Below, one piece after another: positions 1 through 4,884 of a DNA stretch of 6,288 bases. The notes under the pieces were generated by a model. It did no database searches, was not told the origin of the DNA, and was given only the letters and a program-made list of their open reading frames with translations. The translations under genes were made by a program, and so were the position numbers. The stretch lies in the NCBI GenBank assembly GCA_964638815.1, contig CAZXBB010000388.1:1-6288 (forward strand), given 5' to 3'. The first letter of the stretch is position 1. Every line of letters starts with the position of its first letter. This DNA is from CAZXBB01 sp964638815. GTDB taxonomy: Bacteria; Planctomycetota; Phycisphaerae; Phycisphaerales; SM1A02.

Positions 1-1224
1 CGCCTCCGCCTCGATCGACGCGGGATACGGCGCCTCCTCCGGGTACGTCGCGCACGCGAACATGAAGTCCTGCCACACCATGATGCCGAGCTCGTCGCAC
101 GCGTCGTAGAACGCCCGCGACTCGTAGATGCCGCCGCCCCACACGCGCAGCATGTTCATGTTCGCGGCGGCGGCGCGCTCGACGAAGCGACGCGTCGAGG
201 CGGCATCGCGTTCGCCCGGGAAGAGCCCGTCCGGGATCCGGTTCGCTCCCTTCGCGAACACTTCCCGGCCGTTGATCTCGAAGGCGAACCGCGCGCCCCA
301 GGCGTCCGGCGCGGTGTCGAGGCGGACGCGCCGCAGGCCCGTGCGTCCCGTCCAGCAATCGCGGGCCGGGCCGGCGTCGAGCGTGACGGCCACGTCGTAC
401 AACGGCTGCGGGCCCATGCCCCGCGGCCACCACAGCGCGGGTGATGCGACCTCGAAGCGCGCTGCGGCGTCGCCCTCCGCGGACACGCTCGTCGCGCCGC
501 ACACCGCCTCGCCGTCCGGCCCGCGCAGCTCGACGACCACCGCCGCCGGCGCGGCGCCCGCCGCGCCGGAGCGCACGACCGGCGCGATCACCTCGACGAC
601 CGCGCGGCGGGCGTCGGCCTCGCGCACGAGCACGCGCACGTCGCCGAGGCGGGCGCCCGACCATCCGTGGAGCGCGATATCGCGCCAGATGCCGGCGGTC
701 GGGGCCCGCGGGCCCCAGTCCCACCCGAAGTGGCACGCCGCCTTGCGCACGTAGGCGTAGGGCCCCCAGTCGCCGTTGACGGGCCGCGCTCCGTAACGCT
801 TCTCGCAAGCTTCCGCGTACGCGAGCGGACCGCGGAACGTGATCGCGAGCTCGTTCGCGGCCGGTCGCAGCGCAGCGCGGATGTCGAAGCGGTGCGGGTG
901 GTGCATGTTCGACGCCTCGCCGATGAACCGCCCGTTGACCTCGACGACGGCGACCGTGTCGAGCCCGTCGCAGACGAGGTCCGCACGCTCGCAGGCGAGC
1001 AGCGCGGCCGGTGCATCGAAGACGCAGCGATAGCGCCAGTCCGCGCGGCCGATCCAGAGCAAGTCGCGCTCGGCAGGACCGCGGTCCGGGTGGGCGATCA
1101 GGCCCGCGCGCAGGAGATCGACGTGCACGCAGCCGGGTACGCGGGCGGGAATCGCCGCGGCCGGGATCGGCACCGCCGTGGTCGGCGCGAGGGTCCATGA
1201 TGCCGACGCGAGCGGAATGCGCAT
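1..1224 (-). CDS. Beta-mannosidase-type glycoside hydrolase family 2, N-terminal part (3' end off the window)
   Basis: The frame runs open from an ATG at 1224 to the window edge: 408 codons with no stop, about half of a usual 820-860 aa beta-mannosidase. Residues ~1-185 form the N-terminal jelly-roll sugar-binding domain, with the family hallmark HFGWDWGPRAP at 165-175. Residues ~190-300 form the Ig-like domain, carrying WWPRGMGPQPLYDV (265-278). The start of the TIM barrel follows, with FEINGREVFAKGAN (315-328) and MLRVWGGGIYES (358-369), then LGIMVWQDFMFA. These motifs are characteristic of GH2 enzymes that release terminal beta-D-mannose by a retaining mechanism; the catalytic glutamates lie in the missing part. 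No signal peptide is visible, so the enzyme is probably cytoplasmic. The ATG is one base after the stop of the upstream lipoprotein gene, with only a weak GAG upstream, so translation is probably coupled. An exo-beta-glycosidase of different sugar preference cannot be excluded. Confidence 0.92.
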   Translation of the reverse strand, partial: MRIPLASASWTLAPTTAVPIPAAAIPARVPGCVHVDLLRAGLIAHPDRGPAERDLLWIGRADWRYRCVFDAPAALLACERADLVCDGLDTVAVVEVNGRFIGEASNMHHPHRFDIRAALRPAANELAITFRGPLAYAEACEKRYGARPVNGDWGPYAYVRKAACHFGWDWGPRAPTAGIWRDIALHGWSGARLGDVRVLVREADARRAVVEVIAPVVRSGAAGAAPAAVVVELRGPDGEAVCGATSVSAEGDAAARFEVASPALWWPRGMGPQPLYDVAVTLDAGPARDCWTGRTGLRRVRLDTAPDAWGARFAFEINGREVFAKGANRIPDGLFPGERDAASTRRFVERAAAANMNMLRVWGGGIYESRAFYDACDELGIMVWQDFMFACATYPEEAPYPASIEAEA

Positions 1225-1225
1225 C

Positions 1226-2011
1226 TCACTCGAAGGTCACGTAGCCCCAGTGACGCGGCAGGTGCATGTTGATCGCATACTGCGGCGTCCAGACCCAGTT
1301 GTCCTCCCGCCGCCCCGGGATCCTGCGGTAGCGCCCCCCCACAACCTCGTGACGCCACTGGACGCGCGAGAAGCTGATCCGCCATGTGTCCCCGACGGCG
1401 GGCGCCGGGTCGAAGTCCAGGGCTGACCACGGGATGGCCAGCTCCACCGACCAGGAACGGTCGACGTCGGTCGGATCGTTCAGGGTCCCGTCCACGTGCA
1501 CTGCCCGAAGCAGCCCCTTGCAGTCCCAGTCGTGGTCAGCGGGCCCGCCGTCCACGTAGCGCCGGTGCAGCATGAGGTCGAAGATCGTTCCGAGCGCGTT
1601 GATCTCGATCTCGTAGTAGTGACGCGTGTCGCCGTCGGGATCGATGAATACCTCGAAGTCGTTGTCGTGGAAGACGATCTCATCGTGCCGGGTCAGCGTG
1701 CCCCAGACGTGCGGCTCCTCCATTCGGGCGGCGACGTAGAGGTGCGTGTCGTCCCAGAGCATGCGCATGCGCGTGTCGAAACGGGGTCGCGGACGCACGT
1801 CGCCCTCGATGTCGACGAAGGCGTCCGACCAGGGGGCGGCGCGCCAGGCGATCTCGTCGGTGCGTCCGTCGATCGTGATCGCGCCGGTCGCCCGCGGGCA
1901 CGCGTACGACTTCGGCGCGGCGCGCGCGGCGGGCGGCCCCGTCGTCCGGCAGCCGGCGAGCGCGGCGGTGGCGAGGAGGACCGGTGCGAGGATGACGCGG
2001 AGGCGGAGCAC
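1226..2011 (-). CDS. Lipoprotein with CBM9-like carbohydrate-binding domain
   Basis: This is a 261-aa protein from a GTG at 2011. The N-terminus is a lipoprotein signal: basic LRLR, a hydrophobic stretch, and lipobox LAGC with Cys21 as the expected lipidated residue. The rest resembles the carbohydrate family 9 binding-like domain (Pfam CBM9_1 type): ITIDGRTDEIAW (45-56), MLWDDTHLYVAARMEEPHVW (84-103), FHDNDFEVFIDPDGDTRHYY (114-133), INALGT (137-142), then WSVELAIPW (187-195), EDNWVWTPQ (236-244) and a C-terminal HWGYVTF. Known CBM9 modules bind glycan ends; a sugar-binding surface role for this stand-alone domain is inference. The frame stays open upstream to a Met codon at 2386, but that extension does not look like protein, and only the GTG places the signal peptide at the N-terminus. 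No Shine-Dalgarno precedes the GTG; a TACACT box lies 10 bases upstream. It is the first gene of a pair with the GH2 enzyme, with one base between them. Confidence 0.88.
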   Translation of the reverse strand: MLRLRVILAPVLLATAALAGCRTTGPPAARAAPKSYACPRATGAITIDGRTDEIAWRAAPWSDAFVDIEGDVRPRPRFDTRMRMLWDDTHLYVAARMEEPHVWGTLTRHDEIVFHDNDFEVFIDPDGDTRHYYEIEINALGTIFDLMLHRRYVDGGPADHDWDCKGLLRAVHVDGTLNDPTDVDRSWSVELAIPWSALDFDPAPAVGDTWRISFSRVQWRHEVVGGRYRRIPGRREDNWVWTPQYAINMHLPRHWGYVTFE

Positions 2012-2021
2012 GGCGGGCGCG

Positions 2022-2027
2022 AGTGTA
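2022..2027 (-). promoter_or_regulatory. Putative -10 box TACACT for the CBM9 lipoprotein/GH2 operon
   Basis: On the minus strand TACACT sits exactly 10 bases before the GTG start of the lipoprotein gene. The 10 bases between are C/G only, with no purine-rich ribosome binding site. If this is a -10 element, the transcript would start within about 4 bases of the GTG, giving a nearly leaderless mRNA. The same arrangement precedes the symporter gene. No good -35 is seen; TTGTCC occurs 21 bases upstream, which is too far for a standard spacing. Confidence 0.4.
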
Positions 2028-2262
2028 GTGGCGCGGGGGCGCGCTGTTGGACAATCGTCTCCAGTCCGCTGCGGAGGATTCGCCAGCTCGCGGCGGCTAC
2101 CCGCACCCTCGCGTGGCGGGCGGCCGCCGGATCGTAACGACATAACCCTCAGCAGGATCCGTACTTGCGTCGCTCGCAGGCCGGAGTTCCCTCCGATCGC
2201 CGGCGGATTGGCAAGGCCGTTGCGTCTCCCCGGTGCAGGACCGGCTTCGATGCCGTCCCGAC
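2028..2262. other. Intergenic stretch without a convincing gene
   Basis: Both strands have open frames here, but their products are rich in R, P, G and A with no recognisable domain, as expected by chance in GC-rich DNA. Toward its end the plus strand has short possible hairpins, CCGGT-GCAGG-ACCGG at 2230-2244 and GCAA-N5-TTGC at 2211-2223, within the 5' leader of the small plus-strand reading frame. I do not recognise any riboswitch. No clear promoter with paired -35 and -10 boxes is visible; CATAAC at 2141-2146 is the most -10-like string. Confidence 0.4.
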
Positions 2263-2268
2263 AGGAGG
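2263..2268 (+). promoter_or_regulatory. Strong ribosome binding site AGGAGG
   Basis: AGGAGG lies five bases before the ATG at 2274, an ideal Shine-Dalgarno match and spacing. It is the strongest such site in the window and the main reason for calling the short reading frame that follows a gene. Confidence 0.6.
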
Positions 2269-2273
2269 TCCCG

Positions 2274-2414
2274 ATGAGCCAGGGGCAGAGACGTCGAACA
2301 CTGATGATCACCGCGGTCGCGGTGAGCCTGATGATGCTGTTTCTCGGAGGCCGCGCGTTCGCGCTCCACGCGGGCCCGCCGGACACGCCCGCCGGGAGCA
2401 GCCCGCCGCGCTAG
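2274..2414 (+). CDS. Small hypothetical exported or membrane peptide, 46 aa
   Basis: The frame starts at an ATG with a near-perfect Shine-Dalgarno and ends at TAG. The product begins MSQGQRRR, a basic n-region. A hydrophobic core TLMITAVAVSLMMLFLGG (9-26) follows, then RAFA-LHA, which matches a signal peptidase I site after Ala30. The tail LHAGPPDTPAGSSPPR is short and Pro/Gly/Ser-rich. It therefore reads either as a signal peptide releasing a 16-residue peptide or as a single-pass membrane miniprotein. It converges on the symporter gene, and a strong hairpin lies about 90 bases past its stop. I recognise no family. It could be a real small protein, the remnant of a larger exported protein, or chance; the combined RBS and signal peptide favour a gene. 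Confidence 0.5.
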   Translation: MSQGQRRRTLMITAVAVSLMMLFLGGRAFALHAGPPDTPAGSSPPR

Positions 2415-2502
2415 CGCGTGGCGAGTCGAGCTTCATCACCGAGCAAGCGGGGTCCGCGCCCGCGATCGCCCACTTGGGCCGGGCCATGCTCGCGATGATC
2501 CA

Positions 2503-2530
2503 GCAGGCACCGTCGAGAGGCGGTGCCTGC
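2503..2530. terminator. Stem-loop between convergent genes, probable bidirectional terminator
   Basis: GCAGGCACCG (2503-2512) and CGGTGCCTGC (2521-2530) form a perfect 10-bp GC-rich stem with an 8-base loop. It starts four bases after the symporter stop codon on the minus strand and lies downstream of the small plus-strand gene. On the plus strand it is followed by GCTTTC, a very short T run; on the minus strand there is no T tract. It fits an intrinsic terminator lacking a U tract or an mRNA-end-stabilising hairpin. Confidence 0.65.
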
Positions 2531-2534
2531 GCTT

Positions 2535-4565
2535 TCATGGGCGTTCATGGGCGGTCCGCACCCTGTCCGCCACGTTGCGATGGTCCTCCACGCGCCCGTC
2601 GTCGAGCGGATCGTCGGCGCGTTCGCGCAGACGCCGGAAGAGCGCGCGCATGTCGCGCGCCCCGCCGATCGTGAACCACACGGTCACACCGATCGCGCAG
2701 GCGAGGATCGTCCACGTCCAGACGCGCCAGAACGCGAGCCAGCTCGTATCGGGCACGTCAACGAGGAGGTTGTAGATCGTGCCCGCGATGAAGATGACCG
2801 TCCACAGGAACGGCCAGCCGAGGGTGATCATCGTCACGACGCGGTCGGCGCCGGTGAAGTCGCGGCTGACGCCGATGCGCTCGAGCCACGTCCTCGCGTC
2901 GGCGTACGACGTGGCGGTCTCGCCCTTCACCGCGTACGCGCCGCGGTGGAGCATGCGGTCCATGTCGAACGGGCCGCTCCGTCCGAGCTTCGACACGACG
3001 ATGTACATGGACACCGACGCGACGATGGCTCCGAACGTCATCTCCTGCCCGGTGAAGCCGTAGAGCCAGGCGGCGGCGTCCCAGAGGGGCGAGCCCGCGT
3101 GCGCCGTGAGGAACGCGGGATCGACCTGCTTCACGAGGATGCCGGCCATCGACAGCGTCATGCCCGTGAGCATGGCCGCCCACGCGCCCGCGGTCGTGCC
3201 GCGGCTCCAGTAGAGCCCACCGATGATCACCGAGCCGGCCCCGCCCACGTACACCGCCCCGGTGAGCGCGAGGAACATCGCCAGGTACTGCGTGTGCTGG
3301 AAGAGCAGGCTGAAGATGAAGATCACGACGGCGACGAGCAGGATCGCGCCGCGCAGGAGCCAGAGGTGCTGGCGCGGCGTGAACGGCCGCTTCCGGAACG
3401 GCAGGATCACGTCCTGCACGAGGATCGATCCCCACGAGTGAAGATAGGTGTCGTTGGTGCTGATGAACGCGCCGAGCATCGCCGCGCAGACGAGCCCGAG
3501 GAGGCCGGGCGGCAGCATCACCGCGAGGGCGAACGGTGTGCGCATCTGGTTCTGGAGCGTCGCGACCTTCTCCGGCGTCGGGGCCTCGACGGTGTCGAGC
3601 GACTGCTGCACCAGCGCGGCCTGCTCGGCGTACGCCGGGTGGTGCATCAGCGTGTAGATGCACACCGGGAGCACGACGACGATCAGCATGAGGACGCGCG
3701 GCCGCCAGCCGTTGAGGATCCCCGCCATCTTCGCCTCGTGCGCGTCGACAGCCGCGCAGTTGTAGCCCTGGGTCCCCTGCCAGCCGAGCGCGCCGTAGAA
3801 GATGATGACGACGCTGATCACGTAGTAGAAGACGTTGAAGTGGTCCTCGTCCCCGAGCTTGAACGGATGGACCAGCGACTCCTCCTCCGGCGCCGTCAGC
3901 AGCGCATCGGCGATCTGCTCCCATCGGAACGTCAGGAGCAGGACGACGATCAGCACCACGAACACGATGTTGCAGAAAATTCCCTGGATGAAGTCCGTCA
4001 CCATCACCGCGATCAGGCCGCCGACGAAGACGAACAGGAGCGCGATCGAGATGAGCACGAACATCACCGCGGGGTAGGTGCCGATCTCGATCCCGGCCAC
4101 CGTGAACGCCGGGGGGAAGCCGCACAGCGCGATGAAGAAGCGAGCGCCGACCGAAGGGAAGATCCCGAAGTTGATGATGCCGGAGACGAAGGCCACGAGC
4201 CCCGCGAAGACACGGAACCGCCGGCTGTAGCGGATCTCGAAGAACTGCGCGAGCGTCATCGCCCGCGTCTGCCGGTAGCGGTAGATGACCCAGCCCGACA
4301 GCGCCATGATGATCATGGCCGGGCCTTCCATCAGCCCCCACCAGTACGGCGTGTAGCCGACCTTGTAGTTCTGCTCGAAGTACCAGACGAGCGTGATGAC
4401 GCCGACCATCGCGATACCGTTCGCGACCGAAATGAGGTAGCGTCCGCCGCACCGCCCGGCTGCGAGGAACGCCGGCACGCTCCGCGTGTACCGTCGCGTG
4501 CGCAGCGCCGCCGCGACGAGGACGGCGAGAAGCCCGAAGACGATGGCCCAGTCGAGAACGTGCAC
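2535..4565 (-). CDS. Sodium:solute symporter family transporter (SSS), probable sugar importer
   Basis: This is a 676-aa inner-membrane protein from a GTG at 4565, with about 14 hydrophobic segments. It begins HVLDWAIVFGLLAVLVAAAL as TM1, the usual start of SSS proteins. Family features include TLAQFFEIRYSRRFRVFAG (104-122), the conserved GGLIAVMVTDFIQGIF (182-197), and LLGLVCAAMLGAFISTNDTY (355-374), in which S369/T370 sit where SSS proteins place Na2-site hydroxyls. Two extra hydrophobic segments (~576-600 and ~608-632) follow a soluble loop (~527-575), as in longer SSS subfamilies, before a charged tail. SSS proteins couple Na+ entry to uptake of sugars, sugar acids, amino acids or similar solutes. 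A sugar substrate is inferred from the neighbours only. The frame stays open upstream through the tandem repeat array, so automatic calls may overextend it. TATACT lies 10 bases before the GTG and there is no Shine-Dalgarno. Other initiation codons nearby are less compatible with TM1. Confidence 0.9.
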   Translation of the reverse strand: MHVLDWAIVFGLLAVLVAAALRTRRYTRSVPAFLAAGRCGGRYLISVANGIAMVGVITLVWYFEQNYKVGYTPYWWGLMEGPAMIIMALSGWVIYRYRQTRAMTLAQFFEIRYSRRFRVFAGLVAFVSGIINFGIFPSVGARFFIALCGFPPAFTVAGIEIGTYPAVMFVLISIALLFVFVGGLIAVMVTDFIQGIFCNIVFVVLIVVLLLTFRWEQIADALLTAPEEESLVHPFKLGDEDHFNVFYYVISVVIIFYGALGWQGTQGYNCAAVDAHEAKMAGILNGWRPRVLMLIVVVLPVCIYTLMHHPAYAEQAALVQQSLDTVEAPTPEKVATLQNQMRTPFALAVMLPPGLLGLVCAAMLGAFISTNDTYLHSWGSILVQDVILPFRKRPFTPRQHLWLLRGAILLVAVVIFIFSLLFQHTQYLAMFLALTGAVYVGGAGSVIIGGLYWSRGTTAGAWAAMLTGMTLSMAGILVKQVDPAFLTAHAGSPLWDAAAWLYGFTGQEMTFGAIVASVSMYIVVSKLGRSGPFDMDRMLHRGAYAVKGETATSYADARTWLERIGVSRDFTGADRVVTMITLGWPFLWTVIFIAGTIYNLLVDVPDTSWLAFWRVWTWTILACAIGVTVWFTIGGARDMRALFRRLRERADDPLDDGRVEDHRNVADRVRTAHERP

Positions 4566-4575
4566 GCGGGGGCAG

Positions 4576-4581
4576 AGTATA
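4576..4581 (-). promoter_or_regulatory. Putative -10 box TATACT for the symporter gene
   Basis: TATACT on the minus strand is close to the consensus -10 and stands out in GC-rich DNA. It ends 10 bases before the GTG start, with a C-rich spacer and no ribosome binding site, so the transcript would be leaderless or nearly so. The position where a -35 would fall (4599-4604) reads AGAGTG, a poor match, and lies immediately beside the left 12-bp inverted repeat. Confidence 0.5.
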
Positions 4582-4603
4582 GAGGACGCGCCCGCCCGCA
4601 CTC

Positions 4604-4615
4604 TGCATGAACCGG
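4604..4615 (-). repeat. Left arm of a perfect 12-bp inverted repeat flanking the 13-bp array
   Basis: Read on the minus strand this is CCGGTTCATGCA, identical to 4809-4820 on the plus strand. The identity continues imperfectly for nine more bases outward (GAGTGCGGG against CAATGAGGG, six of nine alike). The first seven bases match the start of the 13-bp unit, so this is a repeat-like copy in inverted orientation. It sits just upstream of the presumed symporter promoter. Confidence 0.7.
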
Positions 4616-4629
4616 CCGGCATTGCCGGC
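4615..4629. repeat. Small GC hairpin GCCGGC-ATT-GCCGGC
   Basis: Two copies of GCCGGC separated by ATT can form a 6-bp stem. It lies between the left inverted arm and the tandem array. No T run follows on either strand, so a terminator role is not supported. Confidence 0.35.
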
Positions 4630-4652
4630 TCCGGCGCCGCAGCCTGGACAAC

Positions 4653-4815
4653 GCGGTTCGACGACACGCTTCGACGACCCGGTTCGACGACCCGGTTCGA
4701 TGACCCGGTTCGACGACCCGGTTCGACGACCCGGTTCGATGACCCGGTTCGATCACCCGGTTCGATGACCCGGTTCGATGACACGGTTCGACGACCCGCT
4801 TCGACGACCCGGTTC
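4653..4815. repeat. 13-bp tandem repeat array, 12 full copies plus a partial
   Basis: The consensus unit is CCGGTTCGAYGAC, starting at 4653 and repeating every 13 bases with no length change through 4808, then a partial copy CCGGTTC at 4809-4815. Units 1-3, 5, 6, 11 and 12 carry C at position 10; units 4 and 7-10 carry T. Unit 8 ends ATCAC. Units 2 and 12 have CGCTTC instead of CGGTTC. Each unit holds the palindromes CCGG and TCGA. The array fills the space between the divergent symporter and oxidoreductase genes. Because 13 is not a multiple of three, any translation across it repeats every 39 bases as a 13-residue pattern, and most minus-strand frames are stop-free. This inflates open frames here without implying protein. 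Confidence 0.95.
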
Positions 4816-4820
4816 ATGCA
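4809..4820 (+). repeat. Right arm of the perfect 12-bp inverted repeat
   Basis: CCGGTTCATGCA begins in the 13-bp phase of the array and departs from the unit after CCGGTTC. It is the inverted match of 4604-4615, so the array is bracketed by the same sequence facing outward toward each of the two divergent genes. CACAAT at its end (4819-4824) is a possible weak -10 for the oxidoreductase gene. Confidence 0.7.
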
Positions 4821-4843
4821 CAATGAGGGCTGGCAACGCCCCG

Positions 4844-4853
4844 TCCGATCGGA
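4844..4853. promoter_or_regulatory. 10-bp perfect palindrome TCCGATCGGA, possible operator
   Basis: TCCGATCGGA is fully self-complementary and lies 31 bases before the oxidoreductase start, in the expected 5' leader or promoter. Short palindromes are common in GC-rich DNA, so a regulatory role is only a suggestion. Confidence 0.25.
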
Positions 4854-4872
4854 TACAAGGGAGGTCCCGCAC

Positions 4873-4878
4873 GAGGAG
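4873..4878 (+). promoter_or_regulatory. Ribosome binding site GAGGAG for the oxidoreductase gene
   Basis: GAGGAG stands six bases before the ATG at 4885. It decides the start in favour of this ATG over an in-frame ATG at 4816, which has no ribosome binding site and would bury the Tat signal 33 residues into the protein. Confidence 0.75.
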
Positions 4879-4884
4879 ACTCCC

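Noticed and set aside
2071..2214. Imperfect direct repeat sharing GGATTNGC (around 2077 and 2204)
   Set aside because: The match is short and lies in non-coding GC-rich DNA; not distinguishable from chance.
2195..2273. Riboswitch (cyclic-di-GMP type considered) ahead of the small plus-strand gene
   Set aside because: Short hairpins exist, but the conserved core bases of that class are not found and the fold is not convincing.
2012..2386. N-terminal extension of the CBM9 lipoprotein to a Met codon at 2386
   Set aside because: It would bury the lipoprotein signal about 125 residues inside the protein and shows no domain; it also overlaps the strong RBS and small frame on the other strand.
2523..4610. 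Long plus-strand open frame antisense to the symporter
   Set aside because: The product is almost entirely R, D, E, H and P without any domain. Its mirror on the minus strand is a clear membrane transporter, so it is a GC-rich shadow.
4653..4815. CRISPR array
   Set aside because: The units are only 13 bp and directly abut with no unique spacers, and no cas genes are present.
4859..4884. GGGAG/CTCCC hairpin covering the oxidoreductase ribosome binding site
   Set aside because: Only five base pairs with a 16-base loop that contains the RBS; too weak to claim translational control.
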